Positions 1-12,581 are shown, counted from the first letter of the stretch. The stretch is 64,000 bases of DNA from Calliopsis andreniformis (GCF_051401765.1 NW_027480429.1:14760157-14824156); one strand, 5' to 3'. The notes: a model not told the origin generated them from the sequence alone. Numbers and translations are program-made.

Positions 1-166
1 TGCTCCACCTGATCGAATAGTTAGGGCCTTAGAAGTCAACTCCAGAAGCCTAAAATACAATAAAGATGCAACAGTTTTTCCATAGTATAAAACGAATAAT
101 TGCAAACAGTCTGAAAGTAATGGTCATTTCTACGTTCCGGGCAACCTAGGCTTCACTCTAGGGCGT
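1..166. repeat. reference monomer setting the phase
   Basis: This is used as monomer 1: it starts at tGCTCC and ends just before the next copy at 167. Visible parts are a C/G-richer start, an A-rich stretch at about 50-70 of the consensus, a T5 run at about 75, the CGTATAA box at about 84, the variable GTGTGAAAGTTATGG box at about 110-125, and the junction dyad GCAACCTAGG/CTAGGGCGTTGC at about 141-166 running into the next monomer. This copy belongs to the ATAAAGATGCAAC subfamily. Near copies start at 1827 and 6472. Confidence 0.9.
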
Positions 167-252
167 TGCTCCACCAGATCGAATAGCTAGGGCCTTAGAA
201 GTCAACGCCCGGAGCATAAAATTCAAAATAAACAGTACAGTTTTTGCTTCGT

Positions 253-510
253 ATAAAACGAATAATTGCAACCAGTATGAAACTTATGGTCATTTCTACT
301 TTCCGAACAACCTAGGCTTCACCCTAGGGCGTTGCTCCAACGGATTGAATAGTTAGGGCCTTAGAAGCCAACGCCCGGACCATAAAATGCAAAAAAAATA
401 CAACAGTGTTTCCATCATATAACAGCAATAATTGCAACCAGTTTGAAAGTGATGGCCAATTCTACGTTCCGGGCAACCTAGGTTTCACTCCAGGGCGTTG
501 CTCCACCAGA
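253..510. repeat. 7-monomer-spaced repeat, copy 1
   Basis: Matches 1415-1672 at an offset of 1162 bp (7 x 166). Shared markers are GTATGAAACTTATGG, TTCCGAACAACC, CAACGGATTGAA, AGAAGCCAACGCCC and the A8 run in GCAAAAAAAATAC. The same module reappears in more diverged form near 39110-39380 and 42990-43240. Similar short reading frames appear in each copy because the DNA is duplicated, not because of coding selection. Confidence 0.85.
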
Positions 511-1414
511 CCGAATAGTTACGGCCTTAGAAGTCAACGCCAGAGGCATAAAATACAATATAAATACAACAGCTTTTCCATCGTATAAAACCAATAATTC
601 CAACCAGTATGAAACTTATGGTCATTTCTACTTTCCGAGCACGCTAGGCTTCACCCTAGGGCATTGCTCCAGCGGATAGAATAGTTAGCGCCTTAGAAGT
701 CAACGCCCGAACCTTAAAATGCAAAAAATATACAACAGTGTTTCCATCGTATAACAGGATTAATTGCAACCAGTTTGAAAGTGATGGTCATTTCTCCTTT
801 CCGGGCAACCTAGGCTTCACTCTAGGGCGTTGCTTCAATCGACCGAATTGCTAGGGCCTTAGAAGTCAACGCCAGACGCATAAAATACAATATATATTCA
901 ACAGTGTTTCCATCGTATAAAACGAATAATTGCAACCAGTATGAAACTGATGGTCATTTCTACTTTCCGAGCAACCTAGGCTTCACCCTAGGGCGTTGCT
1001 CCAACAGATTGAATAGTTAGGACCTTTGAAGTGAACGCCCGAACCATAAAATCCAAAAAAAATACAACAGTGTTTCCATCATATAACAGGAATAATTGCA
1101 ACCAGTTTGAAAGTGATGGCCAATTCTACGTTCCGGGCAACCTAGGCTTCTCTCTAGGGCGTTGCTCCACCAGATCGAATAGATAGTGCCTTAGAAGTCA
1201 ACGCCAGAGGCATAAAATACAATATAAATACAACAGCTTTTCCATCGTATAAAACGAATAATTGCAACCAGTGTGAAAGTTATGGTCACTTCAACGTTCC
1301 GGTCAACCTTGGCTTCACTCTAGGGCGTTGCTCCACTAGATCGAACAGCTAGGGCCTTAGAAGTCAACGCCAGAAGCATAAAATACAATATAAATACAAC
1401 AGTTTTTCCATCGT

Positions 1415-1672
1415 ATAAAACGAATAATTGCAACCAGTATGAAACTTATGGTCATTTCTACTTTCCGAACAACCTAGGCTTCACCCTAGGGCGTTGCTCC
1501 AACGGATTGAACAGTTAGGGCCTTAGAAGCCAACGCCCGAACCATAAAATGCAAAAAAAATACAACAGTGTTTCCATCATATAACAGCAATAATTGCAAC
1601 CAGTTTGAAAGTGATGGCCAATTCTACGTTCCGGGCAACCTAGGTTTCACTCCAGGGCGTTGCTCCACCAGA
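1415..1672. repeat. 7-monomer-spaced repeat, copy 2
   Basis: Partner of 253-510 at 1162 bp spacing. Differences accumulate after about 1672 (AGAACGAATAG, GTGAACGCCCGAAGCG). Confidence 0.85.
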
Positions 1673-1979
1673 ACGAATAGTTACGGCCTAAGAAGTGAAC
1701 GCCCGAAGCGTAAAATACAATATAGATACAACAGTTTTTCCAACGTATAAAACTAATAATTGCAACCAGTATGAAACTTAAGTTCATTTCTACTTTCCGG
1801 GCAACCTAGGCTTCACCCTAGGGCGTTGCTCCACCTGATCGAATAGTTAGGGCCTTAGAAGTCAACGCCAGAAGCCTAAAATACAATAAAGATGCAACAG
1901 TTTTTCCATAGTATAAAACGAATAATTGCAAACAGTCTGAAAGTAATGGTCATTTCTACGTTCCAGGCAACCTAGGCTT
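1626..1979. repeat. link monomers between duplicon A and the 10-mer HOR
   Basis: About two monomers. The piece at 1827-1967 repeats 1-141 at an offset of 1826 bp (11 x 166), sharing CACCTGATCG, AGAAGCCTAAAATAC, CCATAGTATAA and GCAAACAGTCTG. The first monomer (about 1661-1826) is a hybrid carrying GTGAACGCCCGAAGCG. Confidence 0.8.
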
Positions 1980-3638
1980 CAGCCTAGGGCGTTGTTCCAC
2001 CAGATCGAATAGTTAGGGCCTAAGAAGTCAACGCCAGAAGCATAAAATACAATATAAATATAACAGTTTTTCCATCGTATAAAACGAATAATAGCAACCA
2101 GTGTGAAAGTTATAGTCATTTCTACGTTCCGGGCTTCCTAGGTTTCACTATATGGCGTTGCTCCACCACATCGAATAGCTACGTCCTTAGAAGTCAACGC
2201 CTGAAGCATAAAATGCAATAAAAATACAACAGGTTTTTCACCGTATAACTGGAATAGTTGCAACAAGCGTGAAGGTAATGGTCATTTCTGCGTTCCGGGC
2301 AACCTGGCTTCACCCTAGGGCGTTGTTCCACCAAATCGAATCGTTAGGGCCTAAGAAGTGAACGCCAGAGGCATAAAATACAATATAAATACAACAGTTT
2401 TACCATCATATAAAACGAATAATAGCAACCAGTGTGAAGGTTATGGTCATTTCAACGTTCCGGGCAATCTAGGCTTCACTCTAGGGCGTTGCTCCACCAG
2501 ATCAATCAGTTAGGGCCTTAGAAGTCAACGCCCGAAGCATAAAATACAAAATAAATAGAACAGTTTTTCCATTGCATAAAACGAATAATTGCTACCAGTG
2601 TAAAAGTTATGGTCATTTCTACGTTCCGGGTAACCTAGGCTTCACTCTAGGGCGTTGCTCCACCAAATCGAATAGTTAGGGCCTTAGAAGTCCACGCCAG
2701 AAGCATAAAATACGATAAAGATGCAACAGTTTTTCCATCGTATAAAACGAATAATTGCAACCAGTGTGAAATTTATGGTCATTCCTACATTCCGAGCAAC
2801 CTGGGCTTCACCCTAGGGCGTTGTTCCACCTGATGGAATAGTTAGGGCCTAAGAAGTCAACGCCAGAACCATAAAATACGATATAAATACAGCAGCTTTT
2901 CCATCGTATAAAACGAATAATTGCAACCAGCGTGATAGTTATGCTTATTTCTACGTACCGGGCAACCTAGGCATCACCCTAGGGCGTTGCTCCAACAGAT
3001 TGAATAGTTAGGGCCTTAAAAGTCAATGCCCGAAGCATAAAGTGCAATACAAATACAACAGTTTTTCCATCGTATAACAGGAATAATTGGAACCAGTGTG
3101 AATGTAATGGTCGTTTCTACGTTCCGGGCAACCTAGGATTCACTCTAGGGCGTTGCTCCAACAGATTGAATAGTTAGGGCCTTACAAGTCAATGCCCGAA
3201 GCATAAAATGCAATAAAAATACAACAGTGTTTCCATCATATAACGGGAATAATTGCAAACAGTTTGAAAGTGATGGCCATTTCTACGTTCCGGGTAACCT
3301 AGGCTTCACTCTAGGGCGTTGTTCCACCACATCGAACAGTTAGGCCCTAAGAAGTCAACGCCAGAAGCATAAAATACAATATAAATATAACAGTTTTTCC
3401 ATCGTATAAAACGAATGATAGCAACCAGTGTGAAAGTTATGGTCACTTCTACGTCCCGGGCAACCTAGGCTTCACTCTAGGGCGTTGCTCCACCAGATCG
3501 AATAGTTATTGCCTTAGAAGTCAACGCCCGAAGCATAAAATACAAAATAAATAAAACAGTTTTACCATCGTATAAAACGAATAATTGCAACCAGTATGAA
3601 ACTTATGGTCTTTTCCACTTTCCGAGCAACCTAGGCTT
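1980..3638. repeat. 10-mer HOR unit 1
   Basis: Full 1659 bp unit. It contains one 164 bp monomer (left dyad arm CAACCTGGC lacks AG, near 2300). It differs from unit 2 at scattered sites, for example AGAGGCATAAAA versus AGAAGCATAAAA near 2370. Confidence 0.88.
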
Positions 3639-5297
3639 CCCCCTAGGGCGTTGTTCCACCAGATCGAATAGTTAGGGCCTAAGAAGTCAACGCCAGAAGC
3701 ACAAAATACAATATAAATACAACAGTTTTTCCATCGTATAAAACGAATAATAGCAACCAGTGTGAAAGTTATAGTCATTTCTACGTTCCGGGCTTCCTAG
3801 GCTTCACTATATGGCGTTGCTCCACCACATCGAATAGCTACGTCCTTAGAAGTCAACGCCTGAAGCATAAAATGCAATAAAAATACAACAGGTTTTTCAC
3901 CGTATAACTGGAATAGTTGCAACAAGCGTGTAGGTAATGGTCATTTCTGCGTTCCGGGCAACCTGGCTTCACCCTAGGGCGTTGTTCCACCAAATCGAAT
4001 AGTTAGGGCCTAAGAAGTGAACGCCAGAAGCATAAAATACAATATAAATACAACAGTTTTACCATCATATAAAACGAATAATAGCAACCAGTGTGAAGGT
4101 TATGGTCATTTCAACGTTCCGGGCAATCTAGGCTTCACTCTAGGGCGTTGCTCCACCAGATCAATCAGTTAGGGCCTTAGAAGTCAACGCCCGAAGCATA
4201 AAATACAAAATAAATAGAACAGTTTTTCCATTGCATAAAACGAATAATTGCTACCAGTGTAAAAGTTATGGTCATTTCTACGTTCCGGGTAACCTAGGCT
4301 TCACTCTAGGGCGTTGCTCCACCAAATCGAATAGTTAGGGCCTTAGAAGTCCACGCCAGAAGCATAAAATACGATAAAGATGCAACAGTTTTTCCATCGT
4401 ATAAAACGAATAATTGCAACCAGTGTGAAATTTATGGTCATTCCTACATTCCGAGCAACCTGGGCTTCACCCTAGGGCGTTGTTCCACCTGATGGAATAG
4501 TTAGGGCCTAAGAAGTCAACGCCAGAACCATAAAATACGATATAAATACAGCAGCTTTTCCATCGTATAAAACGAATAATTGCAACCAGCGTGATAGTTA
4601 TGCTTATTTCTACGTACCGGGCAACCTAGGCATCACCCTAGGGCGTTGCTCCAACAGATTGGATAGTTAGGGCCTTAAAAGTCAATGCCCGAAGCATAAA
4701 GTGCAATACAAATACAACAGTTTTTCCATCGTATAACAGGAATAATTGGAACCAGTGTGAATGTAATGGTCGTTTCTACGTTCCGGGCAACCTAGGATTC
4801 ACTCTAGGGCGTTGCTCCAACAGATTGAATAGTTAGGGCCTTACAAGTCAATGCCCGAAGCATAAAATGCAATAAAAATACAACAGTGTTTCCATCATAT
4901 AACGGGAATAATTGCAAACAGTTTGAAAGTGATGGCCATTTCTACGTTCCGGGTAACCTAGGCTTCACTCTAGGGCGTTGTTCCACCACATCGAACAGTT
5001 AGGCCCTAAGAAGTCAACGCCAGAAGCATAAAATACAATATAAATATAACAGTTTTTCCATCGTATAAAACGAATGATAGCAACCAGTGTGAAAGTTATG
5101 GTCATTTCTACGTCCCGGGCAACCTAGGCTTCACTCTAGGGCGTTGCTCCACCAGATCGAATAGTTATTGCCTTAGAAGTCAACGCCCGAAGCATAAAAT
5201 ACAAAATAAATAAAACAGTTTTTCCATCGTATAAAACGAATAATTGCAACCAGTATGAAACTTATGGTCTTTTCCACTTTCCGAGCAACCTAGGCTT
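3639..5297. repeat. 10-mer HOR unit 2
   Basis: Full 1659 bp unit sharing all diagnostic variants of unit 1. The short minus-strand reading frame at its start reappears exactly one unit later, as expected of a DNA repeat. Confidence 0.88.
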
Positions 5298-6078
5298 CCC
5301 CCTAGGGCGTTGTTCCACCAGATCGAATAGTTAGGGCCTAAGAAGTCAACGCCAGAAGCATAAAATACAATATAAATACAACAGTTTTTCCATCGTATAA
5401 AACGAATAATAGCAACCAGTGTGAAAGTTATAGTCATTTCTACGTTCCGGGCATCCTAGGCTTCACTATATGGCGTTGCTCCACCACATCGAATAGCTAC
5501 GTCCTTAGAAGTCAACGCCTGAAGCATAAAATGCAATAAAAATACAACAGGTTTTTCACCGTATAACTGGAATAGTTGCAACAAGCGTGAAGGTAATGGT
5601 CATTTCTGCGTTCCGGGCAACCTGGCTTCACCCTAGGGCGTTGTTCCACCAAATCGAATAGTTAGGGCCTAAGAAGTGAACGCCAGAAGCATAAAATACA
5701 ATATAAATACAACAGCTTTACCATCATATAAAACGAATAATAGCAACCAGTGTGAAGGTTATGGTCATTTCAACGTTCCGGGCAATCTAGGCTTCACTCT
5801 AGGGCGTTGCTCCACCAGATCAATCAGTTAGGGCCTTAGAAGTCAACGCCCGAAGCATAAAATACAAAATAAATAGAACAGTTTTTCCATTGCATAAAAC
5901 GAATTATTGCTACCAGTGTAAAAGTTATGGTCATTTCTACGTTCCGGGTAACCTAGGCTCCACTCTAGGGCGTTGCTCCACCAAATCGAATAGTTAGGGC
6001 CTTAGAAGTCCACGCCAGAAGCATAAAATACGGTAAAGATGCAACAGTTTTTCCATCGTATAAAACGAATAATTGCAA
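5298..6078. repeat. 10-mer HOR unit 3, truncated
   Basis: First 781 bp (about 4.7 monomers) of the unit. It is lost at about 6078, in the CAACCAGTGTGAA box, where the following monomer resembles the one near 5590 and not the expected continuation. Confidence 0.85.
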
Positions 6079-6471
6079 CCAGTGTGAAGGTAATGGTCAT
6101 TTGTGCGTTCCGGGCAACCTAGACTTCACCCTAGGGCGTTGTTCCACCAAATCGAATAGTTAGCGCCTAAGAAGTGAACGCCAGAAGCATAAAATACAAT
6201 ATAAATACAACAGTTTTACCATCATATAAAACGAATAATTGCAACCAGGATGAAAGTTATGGTCATTTCTACTTTCCGGGCAACCTAGGCTTCACCCTAG
6301 GGCGCTGCTCCAACAGATTGATTAGTTAGGGCCTTAGAAGTCAATGCCCGAAGCATAAAATGCAATAAAAGTACAACAGTTCTTCCATCATATAACAGGA
6401 ATAATTGCAACCAGTGTGAAAGTAATGGTCATTTCCATGTTCCCGGCAACCTAGGCTTCACTCTAGGGCGT
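6079..6471. repeat. link monomers before duplicon A copy 2
   Basis: About 2.4 monomers of mixed type: GTGAAGGTAATGG, then CAGGATGAAAGTTATGG, then CAGTTCTTCCATC. The last two resemble the type found again near 56970-57060. No element other than the satellite is seen. Confidence 0.8.
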
Positions 6472-8096
6472 TGCTCCACCTGATCGAATAGTTAGGGCCT
6501 TAGAAGTCAACTCCAGAAGCCTAAAATACAATAAAGATGCAACAGTTTTTCCATAGTATAAAACGAATAATTGCAAACAGTCTGAAAGTAATGGTCATTT
6601 CTACGTTCCGGGCAACCTAGGCTTCACTCTAGGGCGTTGCTCCACCAGATCGAATAGCTAGGGCCTTAGAAGTCAACGCCCGGAGCATAAAATTCAAAAT
6701 AAACAGTACAGTTTTTGCTTCGTATAAAACGAATAATTGCAACCAGTATGAAACTTATGGTCATTTCTACTTTCCGAACAACCTAGGCTTCACCCTAGGG
6801 CGTTGCTCCAACGGATTGAATAGTTAGGGCCTTAGAAGCCAACGCCCGGACCATAAAATGCAAAAAAAATACAACAGTGTTTCCATCATATAACAGCAAT
6901 AATTGCAACCAGTTTGAAAGTGATGGCCAATTCTACGTTCCGGGCAACCTAGGTTTCACTCCAGGGCGTTGCTCCACCAGACCGAATAGTTACGGCCTTA
7001 GAAGTCAACGCCAGAGGCATAAAATACAATATAAATACAACAGCTTTTCCATCGTATAAAACCAATAATTCCAACCAGTATGAAACTTATGGTCATTTCT
7101 ACTTTCCGAGCACGCTAGGCTTCACCCTAGGGCATTGCTCCAGCGGATAGAATAGTTAGCGCCTTAGAAGTCAACGCCCGAACCTTAAAATGCAAAAAAT
7201 ATACAACAGTGTTTCCATCGTATAACAGGATTAATTGCAACCAGTTTGAAAGTGATGGTCATTTCTCCTTTCCGGGCAACCTAGGCTTCACTCTAGGGCG
7301 TTGCTTCAATCGACCGAATTGCTAGGGCCTTAGAAGTCAACGCCAGACGCATAAAATACAATATATATTCAACAGTGTTTCCATCGTATAAAACGAATAA
7401 TTGCAACCAGTATGAAACTGATGGTCATTTCTACTTTCCGAGCAACCTAGGCTTCACCCTAGGGCGTTGCTCCAACAGATTGAATAGTTAGGACCTTTGA
7501 AGTGAACGCCCGAACCATAAAATCCAAAAAAAATACAACAGTGTTTCCATCATATAACAGGAATAATTGCAACCAGTTTGAAAGTGATGGCCAATTCTAC
7601 GTTCCGGGCAACCTAGGCTTCTCTCTAGGGCGTTGCTCCACCAGATCGAATAGATAGTGCCTTAGAAGTCAACGCCAGAGGCATAAAATACAATATAAAT
7701 ACAACAGCTTTTCCATCGTATAAAACGAATAATTGCAACCAGTGTGAAAGTTATGGTCACTTCAACGTTCCGGTCAACCTTGGCTTCACTCTAGGGCGTT
7801 GCTCCACTAGATCGAACAGCTAGGGCCTTAGAAGTCAACGCCAGAAGCATAAAATACAATATAAATACAACAGTTTTTCCATCGTATAAAACGAATAATT
7901 GCAACCAGTATGAAACTTATGGTCATTTCTACTTTCCGAACAACCTAGGCTTCACCCTAGGGCGTTGCTCCAACGGATTGAACAGTTAGGGCCTTAGAAG
8001 CCAACGCCCGAACCATAAAATGCAAAAAAAATACAACAGTGTTTCCATCATATAACAGCAATAATTGCAACCAGTTTGAAAGTGATGGCCAATTCT
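6472..8096. repeat. long duplicon A, copy 2
   Basis: Partner of 1-1625 at an offset of 6471 bp, essentially base-for-base by reading. It ends where the next monomer carries CTACTTTCCGGG and CTCCAACAGACCG instead of the copy 1 bases. Confidence 0.92.
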
Positions 8097-8570
8097 ACTT
8101 TCCGGGCAACCTAGGTTTCACTCCAGGGCGTTGCTCCAACAGACCGAATAGTTACGGCCTTAGAAGTCAACGCCAGAAGCATAAAATACAATATAAATAC
8201 AACAGCATTTCCATCGTATAAAATGAATAATTGCAAACAGTGTGAAAGTAATGGTCATTTCTACGTTCCGGGCAACCTAGGCTTCACTCTAGGGCGTTGC
8301 TCCACCAGATCGAATAGTTAGGGACTAAGAAGTGAACGCCCGTAGCACGAAATGCACTAAATATACAAGAGTTTTTCCATCGTATAACAGGAATAATTGC
8401 AACCAGTGTGAAAGTGATGGTCATTTCTACGTTCCGGGCGACCTAGTCTTCAGTCTGGGGCGTTGTTCCACCAGATCGAATAGTTAGGGCCTAAGAAGAC
8501 AAAGCCAGAAGCATAAAATACAATATAAATATAACAGTTTTTCCATCGTATACAACGGATAATAGCAACC
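8097..8570. repeat. link monomers with modules shared at distance
   Basis: 8201-8290 matches 8699-8788 (offset 498 bp, 3 monomers). 8305-8470 carries GGGACTAAGAAGTG, GCACTAAATATACAAGAG and TTCAGTCTGGGGCG, which return near 13460-13630 and 20595-20760. Ordinary monomers otherwise. Confidence 0.78.
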
Positions 8571-10562
8571 AGTGAGACAGTTATGGTCATTTCTACGTTC
8601 CGGGCAACCTAGGCGTCACTCTAGGGCGTTGCTCCACCACATCGAATAGCTACGGCCTTAGAAGTCGACGCCAGAAGCATAAAATACAATATAAATACAA
8701 CAGCATTTCCATCGTATAAAATGAATAATTGCAAACAGTGTGAAAGTAATGGTCATTTCTACGTTCCGGGCAACCTAGGCTTCACTGTAGGGCGTTGCAC
8801 CACCACATCGAATAGTTAGGGCCTTAGAAGTCAACGCCAGAAGCATAAAAGACAATATAAATACAACAACTTTTCCATCGTATAACAGGAATAATAGCAA
8901 ACAGTGTGAAAGTTATGGTCATTTCTACGTTCCAGGCAACCTAGGCTTCACTCTAGGGCGTTGCTCCACCAGATCGAATAGTTAGGGCCTTTGAAGTCAA
9001 CGCCCGAAGCCAAAAATGCAATAAAACTACAACAGTTTTTCCATCGCATAACAGGAATAATTCCAACCAGTTTGAAAGTGATGGTCATTTCTACGTTCCG
9101 GGCAACCTAGGCTTCACTCTAGGGCGTTGTTACACCAGATCAAATAGTTAGGTCCTTAGAGGTCAACGCCCGAAGCATAAAATGCAATAAAACTACAACA
9201 GTTTTTCCATCGCATAACAGGAATAATTCCAACCAGTTTGAAAGTGATGGTCATTTCTACGTTCCGGGCTACCAAGGCTTCACTCTAGGGCGTTGTCACA
9301 CCAGATCGAATAGCTACGACCTTAGAAGTCAAAGCCAGAAGCAGAAAATACAATAAAAATGCAACAGTTTTTCCACCGTATAGCATGGCTAATTGCAACC
9401 AGTGCGAAAGTAATGATCATTTCGACGTTTCGGGCAACCTAGGCTTCACTCTAGGGCGCTGCTGCACCAGATCGTATAGTTAGGGCCTAAGAAGTCAACG
9501 CCTGAAGCATAAAATACAATATAAATACAACAGCTTTTCCATCGTATAAAACGAATAATTGCAACCAGTGAGACAGTTATGGTCATTTCTACGTTCCGGG
9601 CAACCTAGGCGTCACTCTAGGGCGTTGCTCCACCACATCGAATAGCTACGGCCTTAGAAGTCGACGCCAGAAGCATAAAATACAATATAAATACAACAGC
9701 ATTTCCATCGTATAAAATGAATAATTGCAAACAGTGTGAAAGTAATGGTCATTTCTACGTTCCGGGCAACCTAGGCTTCACTGTAGGGCGTTGCACCACC
9801 ACATCGAATAGTTAGGGCCTTAGAAGTCAACGCCAGAAGCATAAAAGACAATATAAATACAACAACTTTTCCATCGTATAACAGGAATAATAGCAACCAG
9901 TGTGAAAGTTATGGTCATTTCTACGTTCCAGGCAACCTAGGCTTCACTCTAGGGCGTTGCTCCACCAGATCGAATAGTTAGGGCCTTTCAAGTCAACGCC
10001 CGAAGCCTAAAATGCAATAAAACTACAACAGTTTTTCCATCGCATAACAGGAATAATTCCAACCAGTTTGAAAGTGATGGTCATTTCTACGTTCCGGGCA
10101 ACCTAGGCTTCACTCTAGGGCGTTGTTACACCAGATCGAATAGTTAGGGCCTTAGAAGTCAACGCCCGAAGCATAAAATGCAATAAAACTACAACAGTTT
10201 TTCCATCGCATAACAGGAATAATTCCAACCAGTTTGAAAGTGATGGTCATTTCTACGTTCCGGGCTACCAAGGCTTCACTCTAGGGCGTTGTCACACCAG
10301 ATCGAATAGCTACGACCTTAGAAGTCAAAGCCAGAAGCAGAAAATACAATAAAAATGCAACAGTTTTTCCACCGTATAGCATGGCTAATTGCAACCAGTG
10401 CGAAAGTAATGATCATTTCGACGTTTCGGGCAACCTAGGCTTCACTCTAGGGCGCTGCTGCACCAGATCGTATAGTTAGGGCCTAAGAAGTCAACGCCTG
10501 AAGCATAAAATACAATATAAATACAACAGCTTTTCCATCGTATAAAACGAATAATTGCAACC
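8571..10562. repeat. 6-monomer HOR, 996 bp unit, two copies
   Basis: AGTGAGACAGTTATGG occurs at 8571 and 9567, a 996 bp spacing (6 x 166). The whole interval repeats with markers GAAGTCGACGCC, CACTGTAGGGCG, TAAAAGACAATAT, GCATAACAGG, GGGCTACCAAGG, GTTGTCACACC and TATAGCATGGC. Units are 8571-9566 and 9567-10562. Both ends of the array lie in the CAACCAGTG box. Confidence 0.92.
8990..9260. repeat. adjacent near-identical monomers inside the 6-mer
   Basis: Two neighbouring monomers share AATGCAATAAAACTAC, CCATCGCATAAC and AATTCCAACCAGTTTG exactly 166 bp apart (9015 and 9181). This indicates a single-monomer duplication that preceded the spread of the 6-mer, because the second unit (10010-10240) carries the same pair. 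Confidence 0.8.
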
Positions 10563-10905
10563 AGTGTGAAAGTTATGGTCACTTCTACGTTCCGGTCAAC
10601 CTTGGCTTCACTCTAGGGCGTTGCTCCGCCAGCTCGAATAGTTAGGGCCTTAGAAGTCAACGCCAGAAGCATAAGATACAATATAAATACAACAGTATTT
10701 CCATCGTATAAAATGAATAATTGCAAACAGTGTGAAAGTAATGGTCATTTCTACGTTCCGGGCAACCTAGGCTTCACTGTAGGGCGTTGCTCCACCAGAT
10801 CGAATAGTTAGGGCCTTAGAAGTCAACGCCAGAAGCATAAAAGACAATATAAATACAACAACTTTTCCATCGTATAACAGGAATAATAGCAACCAGTGTG
10901 AAAGA
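10563..10905. repeat. decayed third copy of the 6-mer
   Basis: After a divergent monomer (GTCACTTCTACG, CTCCGCCAGCTCG), 10691-10900 realigns with 8699-8905 at exactly 1992 bp (2 x 996). Shared markers are AATGAATAATTGCAAACAG, CACTGTAGGGCG, TAAAAGACAATAT and CAACAACTTTTCC. Confidence 0.75.
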
Positions 10906-11865
10906 TATGGTCAATTCTACGTTCCGGGCAACCTAGGGTTCACTCTAGGACGTTCGTCCACCAGCTCCAATAGATAGGGCGTAAGCAGTCAACGCCAGAA
11001 GCACCATTTACAAAATAAATACAACAGTTTTTCCATCGTATAAAACGAATAATTGCAACCAGTGTGAAAGTAATGGTCATTTCTACGTTCCGGGCAACCT
11101 AGGCTTCACTCTTGGACGATTCCCCACCAGATCGAATAGCTAGGACCTTAGAAGTCGAAGCCAGAAGCGGAAAATACCATAAAAATGCAACAGTTTTTCC
11201 AACGTATAAAACGAATAATTGTAACCAGTGTGAATGTTATGGTCATTTCCACGTTCGGGGCAACCTAGCCTTCACTCTAGGGCGTTGCTCCACCAGATCG
11301 AATGGCTACGACCTTAGAAGTCAAAGCCAGAAGCAGAAAATACAATAAAAATGCAACAGTTTTTCCATCGTATAGCATGGCTGATTGCAACCAGTGCGAA
11401 AGTAATGATCATTTCGACGTTTTGGGCATCCTAGACTTAACTCTGAGGCGTTGCTCCACCAGATAGAAGAGTTCGGGCCTTTGAAATCAACGCCAGAAGC
11501 ATAAACTACAAAATAAATACAACAGCCTTTACATCGTATAAAACGAATAATTGGAAGCTGTGTGAAGGTTATGGTCATATCTACGTCCCGGGCAGCATTG
11601 GCTTCACTGTAGGACGTTGCTCCACCAGATCGAATAGGTAGGGCCATAGAAGTCAACGCCAGAAGCATAAAATACAATATAAATACAACAGCATATCCAT
11701 CGTATAAAACGGATAATTGCAACCAGTGTGAAAGTAACGGTCATTTCTACGTTCCGGGCAACCTAGTCTTCACTCTAGGGCGTTGCTCCGCCAGCTCGAA
11801 TAGTTAGGGCCTTAGAAGTCAACGCCAGAAGCATAAGATACAATATAAATACAACAGTTTTTCCA

Positions 11866-12063
11866 TCGTATAACAGGAATGATTGCAACCAGTGTGGAAG
11901 TTATGGTCATTTCTACGTTCCGGGCAACCTAGCCTTCATCCTGTGGCGTTGCTCCACCATCTCGTATGGTTAGGGCCTTAGAAGTCAACTCCCGAAGCAT
12001 AAAATACAATAAAAATACCATAGTTTTTACATCCTATAACAGGAATAATTGCATTCAGTGTGA
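11866..12063. repeat. 996 bp-spaced segment, copy 1
   Basis: Shares GTGTGGAAG, AGCCTTCATCCTGTGG, CCATCTCGTATGG, ATACCATAGTTTTTACATCC and GCATTCAGTG with 12862-13059. The AGCCTTCATC box lies at 11931 and 12927, a 996 bp spacing. Confidence 0.85.
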
Positions 12064-12425
12064 AATTTATGGACATTTCTACATTCCGAGCAACCTAGTC
12101 TTCACTCTAGGGCGTTGCTCCACCAGATCGAATAGTTAGGGCCTTAGCAGTCAACGTCAGAAGCATAAAATACAATAAAACTACAACAGTTATTCCATCG
12201 TATAACAGGGGTAACTGCAACCAGTGTGAAAGTAATGGTCATTTCTACGTTCCGAGCATCCTAGGCTTCACTCCAGGGCGTTGTTCAACCAGCTCGAGTA
12301 GTTAGGGCCGAAGGAATCAAGGCCAGAAGCATAATATAGAATATAAATATAACAGTTTTTCCATCGTATAGAACGAATAATAGCAACCAGTGTGAAAGTT
12401 ATGGTCATTTCTACGTTCCGGGCAA

Positions 12426-12443
12426 CGTAGGCTTTACTCTACG
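12426..12443. repeat. junction dyad with an apparent compensatory pair (CGTAG/CTACG)
   Basis: The usual arms CTAGG and YCTAG are changed on both sides: the left arm reads CGTAG (12426-12430) and the right arm CTACG (12439-12443). These remain perfectly complementary. The usual C-G end pair has become G-C. Confidence 0.6.
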
Positions 12444-12581
12444 GCGTCGTTACACCAGATCGAATAGTTAGGGCCTAAGAAGTCAACGACAGGCGCATAA
12501 AATATAATATAAATATAACAGTTTTTGGATCGTATAAAACGAATAATAGCAACCAGTGTGAAAGTTATGGTCATTTCTACG

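Larger units (their letters stand above)
1..1625. repeat. long duplicon A, copy 1 (about 9.8 monomers)
   Basis: Reads as virtually identical to 6472-8096, with a fixed offset of 6471 bp (39 monomers less 3 bp). Rare private variants are shared, for example CAGTACAGTTTTTGCTTCG, CCAATAATTCCAACC, GAGCACGCTAGG, TCAATCGACCGAATTG and ATATATATTCAACAG. Similarity begins at or before the window edge, so the true start is not visible. It decays just after 1625, where ATTCTACGTT faces ATTCTACTTT. Confidence 0.92.
1980..6078. repeat. 10-monomer higher-order repeat array, 1659 bp unit, about 2.5 copies
   Basis: The rare box GGGC(T/A)TCCTAGG followed by CACTATATGGCG occurs at 2131, 3790 and 5449, exactly 1659 bp apart. 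Other unit markers recur at the same spacing: AGGTTTTTCACCG, the 2 bp deleted CAACCTGGCTTC, ATACAGCAGC, GTGATAGTTATGC and TTGGAACC. Approximate units are 1980-3638, 3639-5297 and a truncated 5298-6078. Units differ at only a few scattered bases, so homogenisation looks recent. The third unit stops inside a monomer at GCAACCAGTGTGAA, where the sequence jumps to a GGTAATGG monomer. Confidence 0.93.

Noticed and set aside
391..1565. A8 runs (GCAAAAAAAATAC) as poly(A) tails of retroposed sequence
   Set aside because: They sit in the normal A-rich part of the monomer with full satellite on both sides and no target-site duplication.
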